Assembly (NCBI GenBank): GCA_002049455.2
Contig: KV918806.1
Location: forward strand, 62,001 to 126,000
Direction: 5' to 3'
Source: Porphyra umbilicalis
Taxonomy: Eukaryota > Rhodophyta > Bangiophyceae > Bangiales > Bangiaceae
DNA: 64,000 nt
Below, in pieces: positions 23,157-34,693 of the stretch. Both the position numbers and the translations under genes were made by a program. Numbering within the stretch: position 1 is the stretch's first letter; every line of letters begins with the position of its first letter. The notes beneath the pieces are model-generated. The model did not search any database and was not told the origin of the DNA. It worked only from the letters and a program-made list of their open reading frames with translations.

Positions 23157-26100
23157 TTGCCCGGCGGGACGCGAAGGCGCACGGTAACGAGATTGCTACG
23201 CCGTGCCTTATGGCACGACGAGATCGCCGCCACACTTGGCCCATGCATGCGTGTGATGCGGAGCTGCCGCCCTGTACTGGACACGGGCGCCGGGGTGAAC
23301 ATAGTGCGAAATAGTGTTCTGCCTGCAAACTGGATTGCTTACGCCGAGAATTTGTCCACGCTTCCGCACATCCGAGAAGCAAACAACAACCGTCTCGTGA
23401 ACAAGTATGCCATACATCTGTATGTAGGCACCGGAGTTGTACGTCTGTTTGACCGATTCCTTGTTTCCGACAGCTTGTCAGACCCGTGCATCCTTGGCAC
23501 CGAGTTCATTTAACAAAACATCCAGGCGATCTTGCCGCGTTTGCGTAAGATTGTCTGGCAGGAACACGTGCGCTGCACGGACAAACTGCCTCGGCCAACT
23601 CCAATCTTGGCTTTTCTTAATGGCAATGCCTGGGCCCGCCATTTGCGAGATAAACCCGCGAGGGTGCGAGCCTGTGAACAGGTACGTGTCAACGGACACC
23701 AACAGGAGTGGATCATGGCCACATGTGACACCCCCGGTATGGTTGTCACCACACCGAACGCTCAGTTATGCCGACATAAGTCAATGGCGGTCGCCCGCGG
23801 CTTTGCCATCGTTAAGCCCGAAGAACAATTCTCAGTCAATTTATGCAACATTTGCAAGGAGCAAGTCATCGTTCGCAAGAACCCAACCTTGGGGTTTGCA
23901 GAGCCCTACGAAAGGCCGATGTTGTCCGCCGTCTTGGATGACAACAATCCAAAGGATGTAACCGATACTTCATCGGACGACGCGAGTCGTGACCCACTCA
24001 CGGACCTCGCCCTCAGTGAGGCTCCCGAGTATCTGCACAAGCAGATTCGTGATATGATCAAGACGCGTTCGTCTATGTTGAATGGAGCCCTTGGTGTCAT
24101 CCGTGCTGAAGAGCACGCCATCGTCACTCCCCCAGACGCCTTGCCCATACGGGCTCAGCCCTACCTGACCGGGCCGTTCAAACGGTAGACCATCTCTGAT
24201 CAGATCAACAAGATGTTGAAGCTCAACGTCATTGCCCCTAGCCATAGTGCTTGGGCAAGCCCCGTGGTAATTGTATCAAAGAAGATCGGCAAAGCCCGAT
24301 TCTGTGTCGACTATCGTCGGCTGAACAACATCATCAAGAAGGATGCTTATCCCTTGCCTCGAATGGAGGACTGCCTTGACTCCTTCGGAGATGCACAGGA
24401 GTTACGTCTCTCGAGTGCACCGCGGGGTACTCGCAAGTGCCCTTACGCAAGGACGACCAAGAGAAGACAGCGTCGCCGCGAAGCCGGGGTTACCCTGAAC
24501 TTGGAAAATTGCACATGGATCTTCGACGAAGTCGAGTACCTCGGACACATTGTCCGCCCCGGGCAACTGCATATGCATAGCAATAACGTTGATGCTCTGA
24601 AGCACGCCAAGTTTTCAACGACAAAGACCCAGCTGAAAAGCCTCTTGGGCATGTGTAACATCTATCGACGTTATTTTAACGACTTTGCCAAACGAGCGAA
24701 GCCCCTGAAGACCCTGACTAGGGCCGAGATCCCACAGGATCTGCCACCGCAAACGGACGTGGTCATCGCCGCGTTTGAAGACCTTCACAACGCACTGCTG
24801 TGCCCACCGGTACTTGCCTTGCGAAAGGCCAACCGGAAGCTCGTTGTCGACGTTGACACATGTGGTGACCAAGTCGGTTGTACTTTCCTTCAAGAGGAAC
24901 CGGGCGCACTGCTCCATCCTGTCGGATATTGAAGCCGAGGACTCACTGCTGCAGAGCAAAACTACTCCACCACGCAGCGCGAATGCCTCGGCGTCTTGTG
25001 GGCTGTCCTGAAGCTGGAGCACTTCCTTGACGGGCAACGGTTCCTCATCCGAACGGATCACCAACCACTTAGCTAGATCTACAGCACAACCGACTCAAGC
25101 GGAAACTTGATGCAATGGCGGCTTCGCCTCTCCAAATGCACATTCGATATGGTTTAAAACCAGGTGCATCGCACAACTTGCCCGAATTCCTGTCGCGCGC
25201 CTGTACGGTGGCGCCGCCAGAAGATATTCATGATGATCTACCTTCACTGGCATTGTTCGAGACGGCCAACGGCTTAAGGACGGGGAGATACACGGGTACC
25301 GACACACCCGAACTGTGGAGATCGACGAGGTTGTTAAAGCACAACAAACAGACGACGACTGCGTCGAGATGTCCACTCGCGTGGAACGCGGGACGGCCAA
25401 TGCCTTCTTCCGCAACGAGCATCACGCTCTGCATCGCCGGACGCCTTACGGCGACCAATTGGTCATACCAAAATCATCACGCGAATGCGTCTTGACGCTC
25501 GAGCACCACGCCACAGTGACAGCACATCCTGGTATGAACCGGATGTATTAAACCATGCGAAGGGCATATTACTGGCCTTCGATGGTAACGGACATCCACA
25601 CCACCATCACCAAGTGCACAACTTGTTCTCAAAACGCCTCGCCTTGCGGCGACACACCACGCCCTTGACCCTGTTCCAGGCTACCGAGCCTCTCACGGAG
25701 CGTTCCGTTGACATCTTTGGGCCCATTCCGGCCTCCAAGAAGGGCAATCGCTTCATCTTGGTTATCACCTCCCGCTTCGCCAAGCTCACCAAGTGTGTCG
25801 CCTTACGACGCATTACGGCCATGTCCGTGGCGTCAGCCATCATCGACGCGTGGGTGTGCGCCCACAGGCCCCCAGACCGGATCCTATAGGACCAATGACC
25901 CCATTTCATGTCGAACTTTTACATCGCTGTGATGAAAATGCTTGGCATTGAAACGGTTCGCACCACGGCGTATCACCCCCAAACTAATGGGCAAGTTGAG
26001 TGGTACAACCGTACCATGGCTACTCTGCTGCGACACTACGTCGCTGAGGACCCATCACGATGAGAGGAGCTACTCCCGGTAATCACCATGGCGTATAAAA

Positions 26101-26780
26101 GCCACCCGCACCGGTCGACGGGTATCACTTCATTTGAGCTTGTTATTCCAAGACGGATCCCCGACCTCACGGTTCACAACTTGCCTCCGGGCACGCCGCT
26201 GGCCAATAAGGGAACGCTCAATAATTAGTCACCCCCAGCTCGCTAACGCGAGTTTATGGCCGGCCTTCGCAGGCAGATCCCTGTCGTAGTCGAGGCCTTG
26301 CGTAAGACGCAACACCGTTACAAACGTAAGTTCGACTAACGGGTCGCAACCCGCAATGCGGACGTCAAAATCGGCGACTAAGTATACACGACCAACCACG
26401 ATCGGCAAAACAATCTGCAAAACAAGGCCATTGGACCCTTCGTGGTCGTTCACGCGGTTGCGGATGCCTCCACGTTTGTCAGTGAAATTGACGGGGAAGA
26501 AGAACGCGTCAGCAGTGACCATGTCACCCCGGCTCATCGTCCAACGACGGCGGACACGGTGCTGTACCCCCTGCTTGATGCTCTAGACCAACGCAAGTCA
26601 CCCCCGGAAATCGCCGACGAGTACGTGATTGACAAACTCTTAGGCTTACGCCAGACGGGTGACAGCTACAGCGCTAAGGTGCGCTGGTTCGACTAAGGGT
26701 CGGAAGACGATAGCTGGGGTCATCTGTTGAACCTCCCAAGCAACCTGGTGGTGCGCGCTCTTCGACAAAAGAAGAAGCAT
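23157..26780 (+). pseudogene. pol: Pol region of Gypsy-2, broken
   Basis: A protease segment with DTGAG lies near 23280. Reverse transcriptase starts near 24190 (ASPVVIVSKKIGKARFCVDY, DAYPLPRMEDCLDSFGDA) and continues with GVTLNLENCTWIF and LLGMCNIYRRYF. An RNase H beginning (LVVDVDTCGDQVG) is near 24840. Integrase parts run from about 25400 to 26120 (HHATVTAHPGMNRMY, VDIFGPIPASKKGNRFILVI, and a PQTNGQVEWYNRT-like segment near 25980). A chromodomain-like tail (EYVIDKLLGLRQTGDSYSAK, then WGHLLNLPSNLVVRALRQKK) lies near 26610-26780. This fossil is considerably more decayed than Gypsy-1. Confidence 0.88.
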
Positions 26781-26788
26781 GTACCGGG

Positions 26789-27391
26789 GTGCGAGTGGCA
26801 AACGCCAACACGGCAAATTCGCCGACAAGCCAGGCTCACAACCGTGGCCAACATCGTCATGGACTCCACCTGGATACCCACTATCCAGCATGTCCATATG
26901 TTACCGGTGACGAAGTTATTCATGCCAATGTCTCCAGGACAGATTTAACTACCGCCGCCGCAATTATGGAAGGAATTCCTGTCGCGTGGCTCAATTCGAC
27001 TCTGCCGTCCATGACGCGCAACTTCGCGTATGACCCTCAACTTGCCTTGCGGCATTTCCCTCGGCTGAACCGTGCGTACGGTCCGTACACCTACGTGTGG
27101 CCAAAATCCGCGCAAACAACACTGATCGAAGCCGATCCCTCGGTACCAGTACTTCCCAACGGGTTCCTCGTACCACCGGTACAGCACTTGGATTCAATCC
27201 TTCGTCAACTGGTGACCTTCACAGAGAAAGCAGCCGTTGTCATCCCACAATGGACCAACACCAGTTGGCATGCAACCGCCACACGCGCATGTTTCGAGTA
27301 CGAAGTACTTTTATCACCAGATGCGAGGGATACGAATCTTACACCATGGGCCATGCTGGCCTGCCACTTTCTTCATCTCTGTGATGACTGA
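26789..27391 (+). CDS. C-terminal extension of Gypsy-2 pol
   Basis: A 200-residue open stretch follows the chromodomain-like segment. It contains VAWLNSTLPSMTRNFAYDP, PNGFLVPPVQHLDSILRQLV and AAVVIPQWTNTSWHATATRA. The aromatic IPQW..TSWH segment is loosely reminiscent of a short motif found near the ends of polyproteins in some DIRS and gypsy elements, but that resemblance is weak. No enzymatic motif is seen. Belongs to the fossil element. Confidence 0.45.
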   Translation: MRVANANTANSPTSQAHNRGQHRHGLHLDTHYPACPYVTGDEVIHANVSRTDLTTAAAIMEGIPVAWLNSTLPSMTRNFAYDPQLALRHFPRLNRAYGPYTYVWPKSAQTTLIEADPSVPVLPNGFLVPPVQHLDSILRQLVTFTEKAAVVIPQWTNTSWHATATRACFEYEVLLSPDARDTNLTPWAMLACHFLHLCDD

Positions 27392-28811
27392 CAGGAAACT
27401 GCGAAGTGGATACACCGAGTGTACGCGCGAGCGCGGTTGCGGACGCAAACGTCGTAAAGACTCTGGTCAGCAATGACCGGGATCCCATCAACCACCTCGG
27501 TCCGGCCAACGTGCGCGTAGAACAAGACGCTGGGCCGAAACTGGTGCAACATCTCCGGGTCCGTGGACCGATCGACATCAGGTTCATCACCCGCAACGTC
27601 GTGAGCCACGTGCGCCTCGCCGTTGGCGTTGCCGCCGCCCACCGCCATCGCTGCGGGATCGACCATAATGGTGTATCTGGGTGTTGTCCCATGCCGCTTC
27701 CATACGTAGCCCCCGGGCTTGGCACCCGCACCGCCAGGCGGACGGCCCGCGCAGCCGGCCGTTGCCGCCCTTGCCCGCGCCGCAAGGCGAATCGCCCGCG
27801 CCGCCAGGCGAACCGCCCGCGCCGCCGGCCGTTGCCGCCGTTGCCCGCGCCGCAGGGCGAATCGCCTGCGCCGCCACGCGAACCGCCCGCGCCGCTGGCC
27901 ATTGCCGCTCTTGCTTGCGTCGCTGGCAATTGACGCCCGCGCCGCAAGGCGAATCGCCCGCGCCGCCGGCCCTTGCCGCTCTTGCCCGCGACTTTTCCGC
28001 CCGTCCCGCCGGCCTTGCCGCCTTTGCTGCCGCCGCGCTTAGCCGTCGGGCTTGCCGCCGGGCGCGTCGCCCTTGTTTCCGACCTTTCCGCCCTTGCCGC
28101 CCTTGCGCCTTGTCGCCCTTGCCGTCTTGGCGCGCCGCCGCCGCCGCCGGGCACGTTGTCCCCCGGCTGCCCCGCTTCCCCCCCCCCCCCCCCCCCCGCA
28201 CCACGGCACAACCCATCCTTGCGGTTGCCCACCTCGCGGTAGAGCGCCCCTACTCAAGCATTGCCGTTAGACCTTAGACTGTGCGCGAGCACGATAACAC
28301 GGGGTCGCCCCATGTCGTCAACCGCCGTCCACCCGCGGGGTGCGCAGCCCCCTCGTCACCACGGGACCGCGTCACGGCTTTCGCCTGGTCGCCCGGGTAG
28401 CAAAACCCTGACCCAGCTGGCGTCACACGGCACCGACGATGGTAACCCCAGCACGTGCTGCTCGACGCGCCGCCGCGAACACGGGTCTTAACCCTGGCCC
28501 CCACACCCGCCCCCGCACCCACGTGCACACACGCGTGGAACCACCTACGCGGGCATGCCCACGCGTAAGCCTCGATCTGACCGGCAGCGCAAGCTGCCCG
28601 CCGCGCACGCACGCGCGTGCGTGATCGGACGGTCGCGGCCGTCGCCGGCGAATCGCCACACCTCCCCGATCGGGACGGATCGGCGCCCCTTGACGACTCC
28701 CGCCGCCCGAGCGGTTGCGCCCGCGCGGGCCTGTAATAGGCCGCGATCGCCCAATCGGGTGTAACCATCATCGGATCTCACCGGGACGGTTCGAACCTCG
28801 CGTTGGAGGTA
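27392..28811. other. GC-rich 3' region of Gypsy-2 with opposite-strand open frames
   Basis: Between the pol extension and the 3' LTR. About 27720-28000 holds four diverged units of roughly 70 bp (CCGGCCGTTGCC recurring near 27755, 27825, 27895 and 27966), and a poly(C) run sits near 28183-28198. The minus strand at 27373-27666 reads VGGGNANGEAHVAHDVAG... and continues into a Gly/Arg-rich repeat protein; a plus-strand frame at 27406-27933 competes with it. The position matches the antisense region of Gypsy-1, though the coding case is weaker. Confidence 0.45.
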
Positions 28812-29207
28812 TGTAGCATATCTTCGTCCGCAATTCGCAATTTGCCACAGGTAGCGCCCTTGACTGGCCAAAGCCCACGTACTGTGGGAATTGGCCTGTG
28901 GCATGCCCTCGGGGGGGTTAGTTCCGCATCGTTCATTTTTTATTGTTTGTTTGCTTGCATGTCTTATCTCTCTGCCTGCACTCATTACGATTGCTTGTCA
29001 TCGGACGGTCGATCGACCCGTGCCCTCGTTTATATTGAATCGTCAAGGGTCCGGGGTCGTCGTCGTGGGCACCGCCCGGCTCCCCATCGGATTCCCTTCA
29101 ACAAAAGGTCTTTCTTCCTCGCCGCGACGGCGGGAGAACTCGCTTTATTGCTTAACTGCGGTCTGTTCCAATAAACTGGGAATTGAACCAACGTTATTAA
29201 CACCACA
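28812..29207 (+). repeat. 3' LTR of Gypsy-2
   Basis: Exactly 396 bp, like the 5' copy, followed by the TTGAC duplication at 29208-29212. Confidence 0.96.
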
Positions 29208-29560
29208 TTGACCCTCCTCGCCTTGCCTCGCCCTGCCTTGCCTCGCCCCGCCCTGCCCCGCCCTTCCCACCCTTCAACTTCACTCACTTCCATTCACCTG
29301 CCCCTTCTCGCTCACGTCCAGACCTCGTCCGCTCCGAACTCCTGCCCCCCCTCACCGCTGCACCCCTGCCCACCGACGCCGTTATCCTCCTCTGCGTTTA
29401 CCGCTGTCAACACCCTCAGCCATTGCCGCTTTCCCCCTTCGTAAAGCATGTGCCTCCACAATACCATCCTCTCGTTTAAGGCTGCTGTCCTTAATGCGGA
29501 AAGGCTCACTCGACAGCACGGTAACGAGAGCGCGTGAGTGTCAACCAGGAGAGTCTGATG
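29208..29560 (-). repeat. Dispersed repeat E, minus copy, part 2
   Basis: Continuation of the E copy interrupted by Gypsy-2. In reverse complement it matches about 41210-41540: GACACTCACGC, then TGTGGAGGC, TTTTACGA/CTTTACGA, GGCGTCGGTG, GACGAGGTCTGGA and GAAGGGGCAGGT. The end next to the LTR is the C-rich array (CCTTGCCTCGCCCTG). Confidence 0.75.
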
Positions 29561-30954
29561 GTCATCGTCAGAAACCTGGCGCCCTCAGACAAAACCCGAA
29601 CGGCCCTGGACAAACCCGAACGACACAGAGTCGTTGGGCTTTCGTTTAAGTGTTCGTCCGGCAAACGAACGCCTGACGTTCCCAAATTGTCGTCCGGAAA
29701 ACTCACAATCCGCCCACATCGCTCCATCACAGAGGTGCCTTCCCAGGCCTCTGTGAGAGCCTTCAACATAGCGTGCCCGGCTCGAAGCCGATTTCCATGA
29801 CAGTCCCAGATCTTGACAGTGCCAAACATGGAAAATCAGAGTCTCTCCAGCGGTAAGGTCACCAGGTCTCTGAGACAGGTCAACCTTCGAGTGCCGGTGC
29901 TGCTCCAAGTCCGAATGAGAAGGCATTCCCAGAGCTTCATTTGAGCGTCCTGCGATCGATGGCAGACGAGCTACAGGAAGAACTGGCGCAGACGGTCGGT
30001 GTTAGATTCTTCAAACATGGGGCACCCAACAGTGCCTGTCGTACGGCCCTGCCGAGGGCAAGGAGAGGGGTGCAGGTCTGGAATGGAAGCTACAGTACGG
30101 GAGAGGGGCGATCTCTACAAAAGCAGCCGACACACCTCACAGAGCAGACCTTGCTTTGGCTGACTCCTTCGTCGCAAACAAGGTGTCCGCAAACGAACGC
30201 AAATTATCGTCGGTTTCTCGTTCGGGTCACGTCTGCCGGACGAATCGATTTTCGTCAGCCGCAGCGTCCGGTCGTCGTCATACGCAACGAACAAAAGACG
30301 AAATCTTAGTCGTCGTGGCGGGCGTTCGGGGTCACAATAGCCTCAGGACGGGGTTGTGAACGCCTGTCAATATCTGATATCGAGGTCGTCGTTCAGAGAT
30401 GACAGCTGTGCCGACAGTTTTTTTTCCATCAGTCTGACAGCAACCTATGTATTTTACAATGTTGCCGTGTCACGTTTTAACTTCACCTTCAGAGCTTCAG
30501 CAAAGCACTTAAACTTAAAGCTTCAGCACGAGCCGGTGTCAGCAGCTCATGACCGCCCTCGACGTGGGCGCGTCGTACAGCTGGTCGCGTGCTCCGCGGC
30601 CAGGCCATACGGAAGTCTGACGATCTGGCGCAAGCGACTGGGAGGTTCACGCGCACTCTTGACTGGGACTCACGTCATACTGTCCTCCTGTGCTTGTTCC
30701 GTAACTGTCGTTTGCTTTCCGCGTGCGGCCCGTCACGTCACCTCGCCTGCCAGAACAAACCGGACGCGTGGTGCAAACAAAAGCAAACGGAACACATCGT
30801 CACGGCTACACCAATCGACATTAAAACGGGTTTCGGATTTTTTTTGGATATCCTCTCGTCACTCTCTCAATGTTGACCGATGGGCCTTTCCCTCTCATAC
30901 AAGCTAATCCAAAGGAGTGTTGGATGAAGTACCGCGAGCTTGGGATGTTGTCTG
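29561..30954. other. Intergenic repeat remnants
   Basis: No gene is recognised. At about 30185-30310 there is another CGGACGAA/TTCGTTCGG-rich stretch similar to the end of repeat E (GTGTCCGCAAACGAACG, then CTGCCGGACGAATCGA). The rest, including an AT-richer stretch at 30400-30540, shows no coding signal or clear structure. Confidence 0.4.
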
Positions 30955-31189
30955 GAACCACTTCAGATATGCGTTCTGAGGCGATGGCGTAGTCCCCAGT
31001 TCCGCCCTTGAGTCCCTCGGCCCGCCGGAGAGACTCGTGTGATGCACGGCAGGAGCGGCCGTTTCTGACACGGAACGGCTCGTCATAATAAGAACTCGCT
31101 TCCAATTGGACACAATGGTGCATCCAGTCGATCAATGCCGTGCGTGTAGAAGGCGCACGCAGACTGACAGCGGAAAAGAACACGATCCG
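30955..31189. repeat. Dispersed repeat X, copy 2
   Basis: Similar to 17950-18190 and directly abuts the copia coding region, so it may be leader or LTR-derived sequence of that element. It ends at CGGAAAAGAACACGATCCG. Confidence 0.75.
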
Positions 31190-34100
31190 CCCGCGGCCGG
31201 CATCGCGACCGCCATCGCCACGATCGGCACCCCCGGCGACATCGTCAGCGACGCCTGGCTGCGCCGTCACCCCCAGTTGACCACCTCCACCCTCCTGCCC
31301 GCCGCTACCCGCTTCGCCGTGGGCCACGACATCCCCGCCTCCATCGCGCGCGTCGGCCTCCGCATCACGACCGCCGGCTCGTCCAGCGCCCCCCTGACCC
31401 TCGAACTGCCCGACGTGCACGTCCTCCGCCACACCACCGTTCCCCTCCTCCTCGGCCTCGCTTCCCACGGACGCCTCCGCCTCGTCGTGGACACCGCTGC
31501 CAACACCATCTTCTTCGGCCCCGCCCTCCGCCCTGTCCTCTGCCCCATCATCCGCGGCCCCATTACCCTGCCCCCCCCCTACCGCCCGGCGCCTTGCTCT
31601 CCTCGCTGTACTTCACATGCACCGAGCTCAACCTGGCCTACCGCCTGTTCGGCCACGCCAGCGTCGACGGCCTTCTCCGCGTCTTCCCGCCCCCCACCTT
31701 CTCCTCCACCGACGTCGCCACGCTCCACGACGTTTCCCGCTCCTGACTCCCCTTCCAGCAGTTCTATCACCTGCCCCGCCGCGCCCGCTACGCCCTCCCC
31801 CCCGGGCCCGTGACCTTGTAGCGCATCATCGCCATGGACACTTTCCAGCGTCGCCCCGGCCTCCCCGAGGTACTCGACATCTCCTGCTTGCACACGGGCG
31901 TTGGCCTTGGCCGCTTCACTCCCTCCATGCAGGGATCCGACATCCTCGCTATTCTTTACCTGACCTGGCTGACCATCTGGGGCTGCCCCGAGACCTGCAT
32001 GACAGACCACGACTCTGAGGTGAAAAACGACGCCTTCATCAACGCCCTCCAGTCAATGGGCATCCATTGGCGCACCGCCCCCACGGAGGCGCCTTTGGCA
32101 AAGGCCGCAGCGAGCGTCACCTCAGGACCATGCGCGACGCCATTCTGCGCATCCTTGCCGAGACCCCCGCGCTCGCCCCCGACCTCGCCCTCGCCATGGC
32201 CTCCAACGCCCGCAAAGACGCCCTACGCGCCCACGGAGCCTCCCCGACCCCTACTGTGGCGGGCGATCAGCCCCTTCCCATCATTGGCCACAACCACAAC
32301 GCCGACCCCTTCATTTCCGCCTGCGTCCACGCCTTGCACGCCTCCCGCAACACCATGGAGAAGTACACTGCCGCCGACCGCCTGCGCGGCGCCCTCACCC
32401 ACCCCGGCACCACCGTCTCTTTCGTAGAGGTGGGACAGGAGGTCTGGATCCACCGTCTCCGCCACAGCTGGCTCCACGGCGCTGTCCACTCCCTGGACGG
32501 CAAGACCGTCTACGTCCGCCGCAACGGCCAGCTGTTCTCTTCCCACGAATCCCGCGCGATACCGTACATCTCGCGCAGCCCACCCACCGCCCCAGCCGCC
32601 TCCTCGCCCCCCGCTGCCTCGGCCTCCGCTCCTGCGCCGCCCGCGCCGGCCCCGATCCGCACTCACTCGCCCACCCCGCTCCTCCCCGCTTTGCTCCCTC
32701 TTCGCGCCTCTGTGTTCCTCTCCCGCCCCGCCAACCCCGACTCCGCCTCGCACCCATGCTGGGACGCTGCCAAGGCTACCGAGAGCGCTGTCGTCGCCAA
32801 TATCGACTGCAAGAGGCCGTTGCCGTCCCACCTTGTCCCTCGCCACAATGAGATCTTCCACTACCTCTGGCGCGTGACCTACAAACCCAACCGCGGTAAA
32901 GGCAAACCCGCCGAGCGCGCCCACTTCTGCATCGCCGGCAACCATGACCGGCACAAACACTCCACCGTCGCAACCAGCCCCGTCTCCCCCGAAGGCGCCA
33001 TCCGCGCCGTCGTCGCCGCCTCCGTCATCCTTTGATTCTCCGTCCACACAGAAGACTTTCTGCGCGCCTACCTCCAGACCGACGCCCTCCCCGAGTCCGT
33101 CTACGTCTGGGCTCCGCCCGAGGCTGGCCACCCCGACGGCACGGTGTGGGCCTTCCACCGAGCCATGTACGGCAAGAACGACGCCGACCGCCAATTCCAC
33201 TTTAACACCCAAGCCCGCGTCCTCACCATCCCCGGCATTACTCTCAGCACGGCCTTCGATACTATCCACCTCTCCCCTCTCCAGAACATCATCGCCACCT
33301 ACGTCGACGACACCCTCAACGCCGGAACGCTCGCCTATCTCCGCTCCCTCGCCTCCGTCCTGGCCTTCCACGACACCAACAAGCCCGACCACGTCTCCAG
33401 TTCGCGGGCATCACCGCCCGCTCCGACACCACCGGCATCCACTGCGACGCCGATGCCTACTCACGCACCCTTGCCCTTGTGCCGCTCCACCCTCCCCTCT
33501 CGTCCCCCCTCCCCTCCCGAAAACACCTGCACTCCCTCGCTGCCAAACTACTCTGGGTCGGCCGCGTCGCCCGCCCGGACATTCTCACCAACGCCACCAA
33601 CCTCGACCACATTTCTCACCCAACAGGCTCCGACGCCCGCCACGCCAAAGACACCCTGGACCGGACCCTCTCCCGCCCCGTCACCCCCAACTACCACCGG
33701 CTCGACCTCGCCACCCTGCGCATCGACGTGTACGCCGATTACTCCGGCTCCTCCTCCTTGCCCTTGGACCGCCGCCAACTGGGCTACCTCATGACGCTGA
33801 CGAACCAGTCCAACCGCTTCTCCGCGCTGTACTGGGCGTCGCACAAGCCCCACCGCGTCTGTCGCGGCTCCTGCGCGGGCGAATCGCTCGCCCTTGCCGA
33901 TGCCGTCGCCGCCACGCTCGACGTCCGCCTGCTCTTGCAAGAGGTGCTCTACCAGAGCGTCCCGCTGCACGCATACACCGACTCTTCGGGCTCCCACGAC
34001 ATGACCACGTCCTTCCGCGATCCCACGGACATGACAAGTAAGAACGATCCATTTATGCGGCGCCGCGCCCTTCTCGCCGGCCCCATCGCCGCCCTCCACC

Positions 34101-34270
34101 TCGTCCACGGGGCCCACAACCCCGCCGACGCCCTCTCCAAGCCCACGTACGCCCGCCCGCCGCCAAACGACGCTCTCGACCGCACCCTGCCCTCCGTCAC
34201 GCTGCGCGTCCCAACTCGTTCCTCCACGTCCTCCACCGAGTACCGGAACTCGACCCGCCCGCCCGCCTAA
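31190..34270 (+). mobile_element. Ty1/copia-type retrotransposon coding region, broken
   Basis: Parts in copia order, with integrase before reverse transcriptase. A protease-like segment at 31190-31590 has DIVSDAWLRRHP and a TLELPDVHVL stretch. The integrase core lies at about 31834-32140 (GLGRFTPSMQGSDILAILYL, CMTDHDSEVKNDAFINAL). Integrase C-terminal sequence follows to about 32570 (VEVGQEVWIHRLRHSW). A reverse transcriptase part at about 33030-33400 has DFLRAYLQTDALPESVYVW, AMYGKNDADRQFHF and YVDDTLNAG. RNase H at 33480-34270 has YADYSGSSSLPLDRRQLGY, RVCRGSCAGESLALADA and HGAHNPADALSKPT. No gag or clear LTR pair was found, so the element is incomplete and has several breaks. It lies between repeats X and A. 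Confidence 0.88.
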
Positions 34271-34693
34271 GCCTGAGCCCGCCGTCCGCCGCAATCCCCA
34301 ATTCCGCGCTGCTGCCGGGGTTGCCCTCCCGTGCCCGCCTCGCCCACCACCAACGCGGGGGGTGTTTGCCGCCCCCCCGTCTCGCCTGCCACCTCTCCTG
34401 TTCACCGTTCCCCTGCCCGCCCCTCGGTTTTCTCCCCACCCGTGCCTGCCCTCGGCACCATGACATTGACTTGGCCGCGGGGTGACGCTCACCTCGGCTC
34501 GGCCGTGACCGGGGAGTGTGGAAAGACTTACCCACATCCCCATCCCGTACTTCCTCGCCTACCTAGTTCGCTTGATCATTTCTCGTCTTGCTTAATCATT
34601 TCCTGCATGATCTCGTCTGACTTACATGCCCCCATTATACACCGCCGCCAGCCCCCAGAACACCACCGGAGCGGCGGTCAGTTTTCTTCGAAC
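34271..34693. other. Spacer between copia region and repeat A
   Basis: C-rich sequence followed by an AT-richer stretch with repeated GATCATTTC/AATCATTTC. Probably the 3' untranslated part of the copia element; no gene is seen. Confidence 0.4.

Larger units (their letters stand above)
20866..29207 (+). mobile_element. Ty3/gypsy LTR retrotransposon (Gypsy-2)
   Basis: An 8342-bp full-length but heavily broken gypsy element. Its LTRs are both 396 bp (TGTAGC...CCACA) and it has a perfect TTGAC duplication. Gag, protease, reverse transcriptase, RNase H, integrase and a chromodomain-like segment follow in gypsy order. By eye the LTRs differ at about 49 of 396 positions (about 12%), so it is older than Gypsy-1. 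It carries many breaks. It inserted into a copy of repeat E. A low-complexity region with open frames on the opposite strand lies before the 3' LTR. Confidence 0.95.

Noticed and set aside
32223-33392. 389-residue minus-strand ORF
   Set aside because: Antisense shadow of the copia integrase-RT region; Gly/Val/Asp-rich without a domain.
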